A stretch of 64,000 bases of DNA. Origin: JBPOFY01 sp049889815. GTDB taxonomy: Bacteria > Verrucomicrobiota > Verrucomicrobiia > Opitutales > Coraliomargaritaceae. Both the position numbers and the translations under genes were made by a program. Location of the stretch: positions 48,379 through 112,378 of the forward strand of contig JBMHCR010000026.1 in assembly GCA_049889815.1 (NCBI GenBank), written 5' to 3'. Below the pieces are notes generated by a model. It was given only the letters and a program-made list of their open reading frames with translations, did no database searches and had not been told where the DNA came from. Within the stretch, counting starts at the first letter, position 1; every line of letters begins with the position of its first letter. Positions 1-11,407 of this stretch are shown here, in pieces.

Positions 1-29
1 GGTTAATCAGCAGACAGAGATGGATCTCG

Positions 30-281
30 ATGAAATCTAAACTGAAAGTTTTGTCGGACAGCGAGGTCGATCGAATCATTCGAATGGCGTGGGAAGATCG
101 CACTTCCTTCGAACGAATTGAACGACTTACGGGTCTCGCAGAAGGTGATGTGATTGTGTTGATGCGCAGGGAATTGAAGCCCCGTAGCTTCAAGCTCTGG
201 AGGGCCCGTGTCAGCGGTCGAACGACGAAACATCGTCGACGTTTTAAAGAGGATATCTCGCACAAGGGCTCTTTCGAGTAG
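30..281 (+). CDS. TIGR03643/DUF2805-like small protein
   Basis: An 83-residue basic protein that resembles the TIGR03643 (DUF2805) family of short bacterial proteins. The recognisable core is DSEVDRIIRMAWEDRTSFE followed by a helix ending in VIVLMRRELKP and a Lys/Arg-rich tail (SGRTTKHRRR). The core has the look of a small helix-turn-helix, but no function is established for the family as far as I know. It begins with ATG close to the left edge of the window and is followed after 6 nt by another small gene, so the two may share a transcript. The family call rests on recalled motif similarity only. Confidence 0.75.
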   Translation: MKSKLKVLSDSEVDRIIRMAWEDRTSFERIERLTGLAEGDVIVLMRRELKPRSFKLWRARVSGRTTKHRRRFKEDISHKGSFE

Positions 282-287
282 GGTTTA

Positions 288-539
288 GTGGATTTGCGTG
301 CGAATATTCGGACCTCAATTTTGGCGATCTTGGGTGACCGTGGTCGCCAAAAAACGATGTGTCCAAGCGAGGCGGCACGAGCTGTTTTTTCTGTCGATGG
401 TTGGCGGGCTCAGATGCCGCTTGTCCGAGAGGTAGCTTTTGAAATGGCGGCTGAGGAGCTTATTGAGGTGTGTCAAAGTGGCTTGCCGATCGAACCAGCG
501 GGAGCCTCTGGGCCCATCCGACTTCGGTTAAAGAAGTAA
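288..539 (+). CDS. DUF3253-like small protein
   Basis: An 83-residue protein with a GTG start, beginning 6 nt after the preceding stop codon. It matches the DUF3253 pattern: a short N-terminal helix, the CPSEAARAV motif, then an RAQMPLVREVAFEMAAE helix and a C-terminal GPIRLRLKK tail. The predicted fold is winged-helix-like, and the biochemical role is unknown. The short gap to the upstream gene suggests translational linkage. There is no nearby ATG in frame, so GTG is taken as the start. Confidence 0.7.
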   Translation: MDLRANIRTSILAILGDRGRQKTMCPSEAARAVFSVDGWRAQMPLVREVAFEMAAEELIEVCQSGLPIEPAGASGPIRLRLKK

Positions 540-578
540 AGTTGGTAAGTCTAAAGCGGATCTGCCGATTCTCTGTGC

Positions 579-998
579 ATGCCAAAGAGTTTTACTTATG
601 ATTCGCGGATTTATTTCGATGAGCTAGACGCATTGGGTGTCCTGCATCACACTCGCTATTTGCTGCACTTAGAGCGTGCTCAACAAAATTTTTTCGAGCA
701 CTTGCTTGGCGTAGAGGACTTCAACGCTGATAGAGATGAGGACATTTACGTGGTTGTTCACAGCATCGAGTCTCGTTTTCGTGAGCCCTTTCGTTGCCCT
801 GGACCGATAGTCGTCGAATATACTGTGGACCGGATTCGGAGCGGTGGGGTGACCATGGGCTTTGTGATTCGCGATCCAGAGGGCTCAAAAATTTACTGTG
901 ATGGCAAGCGCACTGTGTGCAAGTTGTCCAGTGAGACGCATCGCCCAGCACCGTGGACCAATGATTTCAAAATCGCGATGGAGGCTTATGTGCGATGA
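579..998 (+). CDS. Acyl-CoA thioesterase, hotdog fold (4HBT family)
   Basis: A 139-residue protein of the YbgC/FadM type single-hotdog thioesterases, which hydrolyse acyl-CoA to free acid and CoA in the cytoplasm. The N-terminal signature is YFDELDALGVLHHTRYLLHLERAQ, in which the Asp of DELDALG and the following HHTRYL correspond to the active-site turn and central helix of the family. The remaining half is beta-rich as expected. Its stop codon overlaps the ATG of the next gene (ATGA), so the two are probably translated together. Substrate chain length cannot be read from the sequence. Confidence 0.82.
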   Translation: MPKSFTYDSRIYFDELDALGVLHHTRYLLHLERAQQNFFEHLLGVEDFNADRDEDIYVVVHSIESRFREPFRCPGPIVVEYTVDRIRSGGVTMGFVIRDPEGSKIYCDGKRTVCKLSSETHRPAPWTNDFKIAMEAYVR

Positions 999-1999
999 AT
1001 GGAGTGATGCAAAATGCAATGTCTGGTGCTCTGGTTGCCGATGCTATCTCGATGCCGGTTCATTGGTATTACGATACGGATGCACTGGATCGTGACTATC
1101 CGAATTTAACTTCTTATCAGGCGCCTCGCAATCCCCATCCAGACAGTATCCTCTGGCGCTCGAAATACGTTCCACGAAACAAGGATGCGGACATTTTGCA
1201 CGATCAGGCGCAGTATTGGGGGCGTCGAGGAGTTCATTACCATCAGTTTCTTTCGGCTGGTGGGAACACCTTAAACTTTTTGTTAGGCATCCAATTGTAT
1301 CGCTTGGTCAAAACTGCTGGCGAATACGATGCGGATGTATGGTTGCAACAGTATGTGGAATGCATGCGGACGTCTGGATGGCATTCGGATACCTACGCCG
1401 AGGAGTATCACCGCGCGTTTTTTGAGAACCTTGCGAGTGGGAAAAGGTTAAAGAACTGTGGAATTTCAGATATACACATCGGCGGCTTGACTGCGGTGCC
1501 GTTTCTACTGGCCGCAATCGACACGCTCGGAGATCGAGATGCTGCAAATGATGTCGAGCTCGTGCAGTCTCACCTAGCCCTGACGCACTCTGGTCCGTCT
1601 GTAGCCAAGGCTGGCGCTGCGTTTGTGGAGATACTTCATGCGCTGCATGCGGGTGCGGCTTTGCGTGAGGCAATTGCTGAATATGGTCGACAATGGGCCA
1701 CGGACGGGATGTTGGATACGTGGTCGCAACTTGAAGATCGTGTAGTCGTGGGGCGCCATTTAACGACTGCCTGTTACCTTCCGGAGTCCTTCACTGCCTC
1801 GCTTTATTTTGCTTGGAAATACCATAATGATTTCACCGCGGGGGTTGTTGCCAATGCTCGTTGCGGCGGTGACAATGCGCATCGAGGTGCGGTGGTCGGT
1901 GCGCTGCTGGGAGCGGCAAATGGAGTTCCAGAGCAGTGGTTGCGTGATCTTGAGTCAGCTGACTTGTTGAATATTGAACTCGCAAGTGCGGTCACTTAA
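995..1999 (+). CDS. ADP-ribosylglycohydrolase family protein with atypical metal motif
   Basis: A 334-residue protein of the all-helical ADP-ribosylglycohydrolase (ARH/crystallin-J1) fold. Family landmarks are GALVADAISMPVHW near the N-terminus, the internal LALTHSGPSVAKAG helix, and the C-terminal ARCGGDNAHRGAVVGALLGAANG. Enzymes of this family normally carry GGDTDT in the last motif, where the Asp residues bind the dimagnesium centre. Here it is GGDNAHRG, so at least one metal ligand is replaced, although the first Asp remains. Either the substrate differs or the protein is not a hydrolase. It is coupled to the upstream thioesterase gene by an ATGA overlap. Confidence 0.78.
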   Translation: MNGVMQNAMSGALVADAISMPVHWYYDTDALDRDYPNLTSYQAPRNPHPDSILWRSKYVPRNKDADILHDQAQYWGRRGVHYHQFLSAGGNTLNFLLGIQLYRLVKTAGEYDADVWLQQYVECMRTSGWHSDTYAEEYHRAFFENLASGKRLKNCGISDIHIGGLTAVPFLLAAIDTLGDRDAANDVELVQSHLALTHSGPSVAKAGAAFVEILHALHAGAALREAIAEYGRQWATDGMLDTWSQLEDRVVVGRHLTTACYLPESFTASLYFAWKYHNDFTAGVVANARCGGDNAHRGAVVGALLGAANGVPEQWLRDLESADLLNIELASAVT

Positions 2000-2206
2000 G
2001 GGGCACCGGCTGATGCGATTGTGATAGTGCGCACTTCTTTTCCTGCTCAGCCTGTGTTATACGGAAGGTACGAAGAACGCACTCAATGATTATTGTTTGA
2101 AGAACCGCTTGGTCGTCGTGCAGGGCGGTCGGTCGCAAGCGGTCGAAAATACTCGACTGTTCAAGTCAGTTGAGAGGTCTAAGCTTTCAGGATAGAGCTT
2201 ATTTTA

Positions 2207-2234
2207 AAAATAGTGAAACAATGTTCACTATTTT
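2207..2234. promoter_or_regulatory. 11-bp inverted repeat upstream of imuA, candidate LexA operator
   Basis: A perfect inverted repeat: AAAATAGTGAA at 2207-2217, spacer ACAATG, TTCACTATTTT at 2224-2234. It lies about 40 bp upstream of the imuA start. Its centre reads GAAA-CAAT-GTTC, one base away from the Gram-positive LexA core GAAC-N4-GTTC. It does not fit the TGTTC-N4-GAACA motif that I recall being reported for Verrucomicrobia LexA. imuA-imuB-dnaE2 cassettes are usually repressed by LexA. Binding of LexA here is an inference. Confidence 0.55.
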
Positions 2235-2272
2235 GTTTGCCAGTTGCGGATCTGCTAGATTCATTGCATTGA

Positions 2273-2983
2273 ATGGCAGAGAAGCAATCAGTTGACACCT
2301 TGCAGGCGTTCCGAGATGCGGCAGTTCGGGCGGGTATGTGTCCGGCTGCGGCATTACTGGAGCCAGATGCGTTCTCGGGAGCTTCGTTCGCCGTTGGCGG
2401 ATCGGTTGGCGGCAGAGCTGAGGTGAAGAGTGGGTCTGTTTGGCGATTGCCGAGGCGGCAGATCTTGGAGTGTGTCTGTGATGGAGCTTCGGTTGGTGGA
2501 CACAGTTTTCTTGAATCATTGATTCGTGCGCCATGGGAATCAGGTATTTTCAGTGTGCTGGTCGATGCTGCTAATGCGTTCGACCCAGCGAGCCTAGATG
2601 CAGATTTGACCGCGCGTTTACTGTGGGTGCGAGTCGCTGATACAAGGCAGCTAGTGCATGCTCTGGACTTGTTGTTGCGCGACGATAATTTTGCTTTGGT
2701 CGCAGCAGATATGCGCGGCATGAGTGCGTGTGCACTGCAGTCTATTCAATCATTCGAGTGGTATCGTCTACAGCGTTTGGCACATCAGCGAGCGGGTGGT
2801 TGTGTGGTCTTTTCGGACGCGCCGTGTGTGCGTTGTGCGGATCAACGAACCTTACTCGCTAGCCGAAGAGTGATCGATGATCTGGATCGTACGCGCCAGG
2901 ATTTGCTAGCGACTCTTGAAGATTCGATTTGTTACCAAAACCGAGGGCAGGTGCTGCGTAGGGATGCGGCGATCGTCGGCTAA
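2273..2983 (+). CDS. imuA: ImuA-like SOS mutagenesis accessory protein
   Basis: A 236-residue protein recognised mainly by position as the first gene of the imuA-imuB-dnaE2 cassette. ImuA proteins are RecA/SulA-related and support error-prone gap filling by ImuB and DnaE2. The protein has the expected short RecA-like arrangement (a LECVCDGASVGGHSFLESLI segment, then FSVLVDAANAFDPASL), without an intact Walker A motif. Start ATG 2273 follows the palindromic operator by about 40 bp, and no strong Shine-Dalgarno sequence is seen. The next gene begins 28 nt downstream on the same strand. Sequence divergence is high in this family, so the symbol rests partly on synteny. Confidence 0.8.
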   Translation: MAEKQSVDTLQAFRDAAVRAGMCPAAALLEPDAFSGASFAVGGSVGGRAEVKSGSVWRLPRRQILECVCDGASVGGHSFLESLIRAPWESGIFSVLVDAANAFDPASLDADLTARLLWVRVADTRQLVHALDLLLRDDNFALVAADMRGMSACALQSIQSFEWYRLQRLAHQRAGGCVVFSDAPCVRCADQRTLLASRRVIDDLDRTRQDLLATLEDSICYQNRGQVLRRDAAIVG

Positions 2984-3011
2984 AGCCGTGTTTCGATGAA
3001 TACTCGCGGTC

Positions 3012-4498
3012 ATGTATCTGTATATCCATATCGAGAATTTTCGCCTATTCGCGGCGCTGCGAGCCTCCTGCAAGAAGTTGCGTGGGCCCGTGGTTCTAGT
3101 CGATGAGGATGGGCGCGTCGCCGAGCTCAATAGTGCAGCGCAGGCAAAGCAGATTCTACCGGGAATGACGATGGCGCGGGCGTTATCGCGCTGCGGCGAG
3201 ATTGAAGTAATTCATGCGAGCGCTCGTTCGGAGCGTGCCGCGCAACGGGTTCTCTGGAACGCCTCTTGGCAGATTACGCCACAGATTGAACTCGGCACAG
3301 GTACTTCTTTGGGCAGTGCCACGCTTGAATTGGTGAAGCCCAATTTTGAGCAACTGAGTGCACAGGTGGATGTATTGATTCGGCGATTGCGTCGTTGTGG
3401 TTTGCCCGTGCGCATAGGCGCAGCATCAACTCCGGATTGGGCGGTGCTTGCGGCAAGTGCTGCCGAGCGTTTTCAGTTCAAACTTTTACCAAATGAGCAA
3501 CGTATGTGTGAGTTGCTGAGCTATCTGCCATTGCAGACTTTGGACTGCTTGAACGACGATCTATGCAGGATCATTGAGGGGTGGGGGATTCGTTCGCTTG
3601 CGGCACTGTCGGCATTGTCGCGGCAGTCCTTAGGCGAACGCCTTGGTTCGATTGGTTTGCAGGCTTGGGATATACTCAATGGTAGGCACAATCGGGTTTT
3701 ACGTTTTGAAAATATGGAACAGGATTTTCGAGAGTCGTTCGATTTAGAAGATCCTGTTTATGGAATTGAAGCGTTGAGTTTTCTACTCTGTCGAGCGACT
3801 GAAGCGCTCGAGTTGCAGCTCGTGCAGGCGGGTAAAATGGCGCGATCCGTTTATCTGGATCTTTGGATTGAGCGAGGAGAGCGCTATCATAAATCCATTC
3901 GTCTCCCTGAAGCGACTCACCAGGCCGCACTTTTGGAGCGCTTGCTACGCAATCATCTAGAGCAGGTACGGTTGACGGGGCCTGTTAACAAGTTGCAGCT
4001 TGCAGTCGATCCGGTCGATCCACTTTCACGTCAGGCAGGACTCTTTGAAAATAGTGTTCGCAACCCGTGGCGATTGCAAGAGACGTTGGATCAGCTCGCA
4101 GGGCTGGTTGGCACAGAATCGTTCGGGTCGCCGCGGCTACTGGATGTTCACCGACCAGATATGTATCGTTTGGACCCGTTGCCGACGGATTTGGAAGAGG
4201 CTGCGACAGTGACGCCTTCGATGCAGCTCGGTCCCCCGCGTATGGGACCGCCACTTCGGCGTTTTCGCCCACCGGTTCGCGCTGCCGTGCTGCTTCAGCA
4301 AAAGCGCCCAGCGCATGTCGAGTGCGAGCTCGTTACCGGAGCAGTGTGTGATCTAAACGGCCCTTATTTTTTAAATGGTGATTGGGCGGAGGCGGATCAT
4401 TGGTCTTTCTGTGAATGGGATGTCGAGATCGAGGGGGCAGGAGTCTTTTGCTTGAGTCGTGAGGCGCAGCGCTGGCAACTTGTGGGAGCTTACGATTG

Positions 4499-4499
<1 letters not shown>
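3012..4499 (+). CDS. imuB: ImuB, inactive Y-family DNA polymerase
   Basis: A 495-residue Y-family polymerase homologue. It starts MYLYIHIENFRLFAAL where active Y polymerases have the DxDxFYA metal-binding motif, so the catalytic acids are missing, as is usual for ImuB. Later landmarks are LNSAAQAKQILPGMTMARALSRC (finger/palm region), a helix-hairpin-helix-like stretch around residues 185-225 and the little-finger region. ImuB is thought to bridge ImuA, the beta clamp and DnaE2 at lesions. Its stop TGA overlaps the ATG of dnaE2 by one base. Confidence 0.9.
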
Positions 4500-7705
<3,206 letters not shown>

Positions 7706-7813
7706 TTGGGTCTCGTATAATTTTGGCGACTATGGTTCGGTGAGTTTAAAACTCATCCATATAGGTCGCACTTTGGTCTTTTGTATCTGATGGCATCTGA
7801 TTCACTTCGCGAA

Positions 7814-8167
7814 ATGAGTATTGAGCGACAAGAAACTAAACAGCGAATGAGCCGTATCGTTACTCACAACGATACCGTCTATCTTTGCGGACAGGTGGGT
7901 GCCGATGCAACCAAGGGCATCACCGAGCAGACCGAGACGATGCTTGAGAAGGTCGATGCATTGCTGCTTCAGGCTGGTTCGAGCCGTGAGCATATATTGT
8001 CAGCAACGATCTATGTGCGAGATATGAAGGACTTTGCCGCGATGAATGCGGTCTGGGATGCGTGGGTGCCTGAGGGGCATGCGCCGGCACGCGCATGTGT
8101 GGAAGCACGAATGGCAAGGCCAGAGCTTTTGGTCGAGATCTCCGTGGTGGCCGCGCTTAAGCGATAG
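7814..8167 (+). CDS. RidA/YjgF family enamine/imine deaminase
   Basis: A 117-residue RidA-superfamily protein. These trimeric enzymes hydrolyse reactive enamines and imines released by PLP enzymes. The sequence has VYLCGQVGAD, the long helix TEQTETMLEKVDALLLQAGSS, then ILSATIYVRDM and the C-terminal ARPELLVEISVVAALKR strand. RidA itself has an Arg near PARAC..A that binds substrate carboxylate, and here PARACVEARMA keeps an Arg at that place. The wording is nearest the YoaB/Rid2-type. ATG 7814 (MSIERQETKQRMSRIV) is chosen over upstream in-frame starts because family members begin there. It appears monocistronic. Confidence 0.88.
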   Translation: MSIERQETKQRMSRIVTHNDTVYLCGQVGADATKGITEQTETMLEKVDALLLQAGSSREHILSATIYVRDMKDFAAMNAVWDAWVPEGHAPARACVEARMARPELLVEISVVAALKR

Positions 8168-8356
8168 CCTCGAAGGTCGACCTGCTACAGTTGCTGCATA
8201 TCTATTCTAGCAAAACAATTCGGTGCGTCTGCGGTTCAACTTGAACTGCGTGGATTCAAAATTCTGGGCGAATCGTCTAAATCCAATACCCAACTTACCA
8301 ACGCATGCGTGTGACTCCTTTGGCCTTCGTAGCCCTACGCTGGCGTCGATAGACGC

Positions 8357-8662
8357 TTACTGCTTAATAAACTTTTCGCCGCGGAGGACTTGCACTTCGG
8401 AAAGCCAGGCAATTACTGAAAAGTCCTCGAAATACCGGTCGTTTAGGTCGTCCAGGATCGCGTCGGCAGTTTCGGCAGTTACGATCGTTTCAATCTTAGT
8501 ATTTCTGCCTTCCCAGTCGCTGGTGTGCGCTCCGCGAGAGCCTTCGCCCTCAACTTTGGTAAGCGTGTGACCCGTTGAACCGCGTTTCTTGATCATCCCG
8601 ATGATTCGGTCGACGAGCAGACTCTCGGTAATGATGGTAATTTTAGTCAGCTTAACTTTCAT
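8357..8662 (-). CDS. sbtB: SbtB-like PII family regulator of bicarbonate uptake
   Basis: A 101-residue PII-like protein directly downstream of sbtA (12 nt gap), the standard sbtA-sbtB order. Visible features are the first beta strand KLTKITIITESLLVDRI, the GSTGHTLTKVEGEGSRG segment (cyanobacterial SbtB has a similar G-x-GSR before the T-loop), and the second ferredoxin-like half ending VIAWLSEVQVLRGEKFIKQ. Cyanobacterial SbtB senses adenine nucleotides such as cAMP and binds SbtA to block transport. It also ends in a CGPxGC redox loop. That Cys-containing tail is absent here. Confidence 0.82.
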   Translation of the reverse strand: MKVKLTKITIITESLLVDRIIGMIKKRGSTGHTLTKVEGEGSRGAHTSDWEGRNTKIETIVTAETADAILDDLNDRYFEDFSVIAWLSEVQVLRGEKFIKQ

Positions 8663-8674
8663 GGAAACGTGATA

Positions 8675-9637
8675 TTAGGATCCGAAGAGGTTTGCACAGA
8701 ATTGGGCGAAGGAGAGCAGGAGCGGTATGCCGACCGCGAGGTTAAATGGAAAGGTGATGCCGAGCGCCATGGTCAGATAGATTCCGGGGCTTGCCTTGGG
8801 CAGGGCGATCCGGACTGCTGCTGGTGCAGCAATGTAAGATGCGCTGCCTGTCATCGCTCCAAGTACCGCAGCTCCACCTGCAGTCATACCTGCGAGGGTG
8901 CCCGCCAGTGTGCCAAGCATACCGTGTACCACAGGTAAGAGGCAGCCAACAAATAGGATGCGCCAGCCCGCTTTTCTTACGTCAGCGATTCGGCGTGCAG
9001 CAACGATGCCGAGCTCCAGCAAGAATAGGCAGAGCATACCTTTGAAAGGATCGATGAAGAGCGGCGCTACTGCCTCAATCTTTACCGCTCCACAGAGTGC
9101 ACCGATCACCATGCCACCAATCAATAGAAAGATACTTTTTCCGGTGATCACTTCACGCACAGCCTCTTTCATGCCGCCGCTGCTGCGCTTGCTTGCAAGC
9201 AAAAGTCCGATCACGATGCCGGGAATTTCCAATACGGCGACGAGGGCAGGGAGGAAGCCATCCGCCGGAATGTTAGCGACCTTTGCAGCTTCAATTGCAG
9301 CGAGAAAGGTTACCGCCGAGACGGATCCATAGTGTGCAGCCGTTGCTGCTGCATTGACTCTGGATAGACGACCGAGTCCGGTCAGGGCAAAGAAAGCCGT
9401 GATGGGCGTGATCACACCTAATACAAGCGTCACAGCGATTGGAGCCACCAGTTGGGTGATCGGTGTTTCGGCCAGAGCGACCCCCCCCTTGAGCCCGATC
9501 GCGAAAAGTAAATAAATCGAGAGCGCCTGATAGATGGAGTCGGGAATTTCCAAATCGCTTTTCACCCAATGCGCTGACATCCCCAGAATGAAGGCGAGCG
9601 TTACGGGTGAGACAATGTTTTGTAAAACGAGATCCAT
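8675..9637 (-). CDS. sbtA: SbtA-type sodium-dependent bicarbonate transporter permease
   Basis: A 320-residue inner-membrane protein with about ten hydrophobic helices and the SbtA family pattern: MDLVLQNIVSPVTLAFILGM at the N-terminus, IYLLFAIGLKGGVALAE, an AAHYGSVSAVTF motif around residues 97-110 and GAMTGSASYIAAPAA near the C-terminus. The GSVSAVTF and GSASYIAAPAA segments correspond to the inverted-repeat core that binds bicarbonate and Na+ in cyanobacterial SbtA. It is first in an operon with sbtB. In a probable heterotroph this would feed anaplerotic carboxylation or pH control. The transported ion is inferred. Confidence 0.9.
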   Translation of the reverse strand: MDLVLQNIVSPVTLAFILGMSAHWVKSDLEIPDSIYQALSIYLLFAIGLKGGVALAETPITQLVAPIAVTLVLGVITPITAFFALTGLGRLSRVNAAATAAHYGSVSAVTFLAAIEAAKVANIPADGFLPALVAVLEIPGIVIGLLLASKRSSGGMKEAVREVITGKSIFLLIGGMVIGALCGAVKIEAVAPLFIDPFKGMLCLFLLELGIVAARRIADVRKAGWRILFVGCLLPVVHGMLGTLAGTLAGMTAGGAAVLGAMTGSASYIAAPAAVRIALPKASPGIYLTMALGITFPFNLAVGIPLLLSFAQFCANLFGS

Positions 9638-10080
9638 TAGCCTATAGTGAATCTCAATCAGGCCTCAGAGAACAAACATAAAATACAGGCCGTTTTTTAT
9701 CTCAGGTGGCAGTGAGCTCGGCCAGATTGTAAAGATTTTGTTTGGGTTGCGTTGATTCAGCAGTTGCATTCCACTTCGCGGTTTTCGGTCTGTGAAGGGA
9801 TTCCTCTATTTTGAATCAACAAGGATGCTCTAATCCGTCCGACTCAGTGGAAGTGAGGAGACATGTATTGTTGGGTGTTTATTGTCTAGTGATGTGGGAA
9901 AGACCTGATTATCCGTAATTCCTAAAGATCAACAATTAAGTAGGGGTGTGTGGTTTTGGCACTGTGTCTGCCCTCTGTGGTTCAATGTCGCCGCCGGTGG
10001 TTCGGAGCCCAAAGAAACCGGGCAGCGGTCGAAAGTGGAGGTTGAGATTCTATCTTTTGTAGATGCCCTCTATCAAAACT
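9638..10080. other. 443-bp gene-free region upstream of sbtA
   Basis: This stretch separates sbtA from the small gene at 10081-10311, both of which are transcribed leftward. It must hold the sbtA promoter near its left end. I see no convincing ORF, tRNA or strong hairpin. An AT-rich stretch near 9660-9700 could contain the promoter, but no clear -35/-10 pair stands out. Confidence 0.4.
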
Positions 10081-10311
10081 CTACCGCAGCGAGGCGTAAT
10101 AAGGCTCAACCGTTTCAAGGTGCCCTTGTACGATCTTCGCAATCGCTTCGGCGGGCAGCTCGCCCTTGTGCAGCTCGAAAATGGCTACTAGCAGCGAAAG
10201 CTCGATATCCATCTTTTTTGGAGTCGTCGCCTTCATCTCTGCTAGGATCTCCAACGCCTTACTTTCGGCTTTCTTGTAGTATTTGAAATTTTCCTCGTTC
10301 GGTGTAGTCAT
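10081..10311 (-). CDS. Hypothetical 76-residue helical protein
   Basis: A small charged, helix-rich protein (MTTPNEENFKYYKKAESKA at the start, then EILAEMKATTPKKMDIELSLLVAIFELHKGELPAEAIAKI). I do not recognise a family. It has no signal peptide or membrane segment. The regular amphipathic pattern and lack of low-complexity residues favour a real gene. It lies 46 nt downstream of the membrane-anchored protein at 10358-11197 on the same strand, so the two may be co-transcribed. Confidence 0.55.
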   Translation of the reverse strand: MTTPNEENFKYYKKAESKALEILAEMKATTPKKMDIELSLLVAIFELHKGELPAEAIAKIVQGHLETVEPYYASLR

Positions 10312-10357
10312 GGGCTTGAGAATTATTTGATGGTCTTGTGGTCAAGCCACTGGGGAG

Positions 10358-11197
10358 CTAGAAACCACGCTGATTGCGCGTATTGCCGCGCAAACGCTGC
10401 TGTTTCACCGGGGGTGGATTCTCCAAATAAAGGCTATACCATTGTTCCCCGAGTCCCGCATTGGAAAAGCTTTTTTCGCGATTGTTGGAAAGGTGTTCCC
10501 AGTTCTTTTTGAAGGTATCGTTACCGGTTGCTTCTTTGGCCTTCAGTAAGACACTTCGAGCTTCATCAGGCTCGCCTATCTGAAGGTAGATCCACGACAT
10601 CAGGCCGTAGAGCAAAGTGCCGCGGTCGCCTCGAAACCACCGTATCTTGCGCTTAAAGATCTTTTCCGCGCCGGCCAAATCATCATTCTTAAAGCAGCGA
10701 GCCATTCTCATAGCTACCGCCATGGGTTCGATCATCATCGGGCCCCTGAAGATTCCGCAGGTGGTAAGGATCTCGTCCGCTTTATCGAACTCCTTGAGCT
10801 GATAGTGAAATTGAAAGCGCATGGTCGCAATTTGTCGGCCTGTGAGCAGTGACCACTTGCGGAAAGGTTCGAGACCCTTGGTAAGCTCTAGGCCTTCCCG
10901 AAGCAGTGCCTTTTGATCCTTTTCAAGTTGTTGCTGTATCTGCTTTAGGCTCCCACCTGGTTTGCTCTGGAACTGTTGTACTTTCCATTGCATCCGTCTT
11001 TGACCGGCCTCCATGCTTTCCTGAAGTGCTCTCTGAGCCCCAGCCATCTTTTTCCGAACCAGGAAACCGATCAGAAAAAACGTGCCGAAAAATCCGGCCA
11101 CACTAAAGAAGATCGTCGTCCCTTCACGAAACTGCGAAGTGATCGAGATACCTGCAATTACAAGGGCGACCAGTGCTGGGATTAGAAGCGAAAACAT
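10358..11197 (-). CDS. Membrane-anchored protein with TPR-like repeats
   Basis: 279 residues. Two hydrophobic helices at residues ~3-20 and ~29-47 (LLIPALVALVIAGISI and TIFFSVAGFFGTFFLIGFLV) anchor it to the inner membrane. A charged coiled-coil-like stretch rich in Gln/Lys follows (~residues 55-110). The rest looks like degenerate tetratricopeptide helices (FQFHYQLKEFDKADEIL, ARCFKNDDLAGAEKIFKRK, LMSWIYLQIGEPDEARSVLLKA). This suggests a scaffold or assembly factor, but there is no specific family match. The C-terminus ends shortly after these repeats. Confidence 0.62.
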   Translation of the reverse strand: MFSLLIPALVALVIAGISITSQFREGTTIFFSVAGFFGTFFLIGFLVRKKMAGAQRALQESMEAGQRRMQWKVQQFQSKPGGSLKQIQQQLEKDQKALLREGLELTKGLEPFRKWSLLTGRQIATMRFQFHYQLKEFDKADEILTTCGIFRGPMMIEPMAVAMRMARCFKNDDLAGAEKIFKRKIRWFRGDRGTLLYGLMSWIYLQIGEPDEARSVLLKAKEATGNDTFKKNWEHLSNNREKSFSNAGLGEQWYSLYLENPPPVKQQRLRGNTRNQRGF

Positions 11198-11407
11198 AAT
11201 TGTATCTGTTTGTTGATTTTTAGAAAAGAGGACATCAGCACCAGAAAGGCGTTAAAGGTCAAGCTTACGACCGAACCGTAGCAGGTTGCTTTTAAAATGG
11301 GCAGATCGTTTGAAGCCCGAGATTTTTTGTCTTCGAACTATCGATTCTGCTAACCTGAAGTATTTTAAACAGTTGACCCAATTTAATTCAGTAGCCCATA
11401 AAACCGA

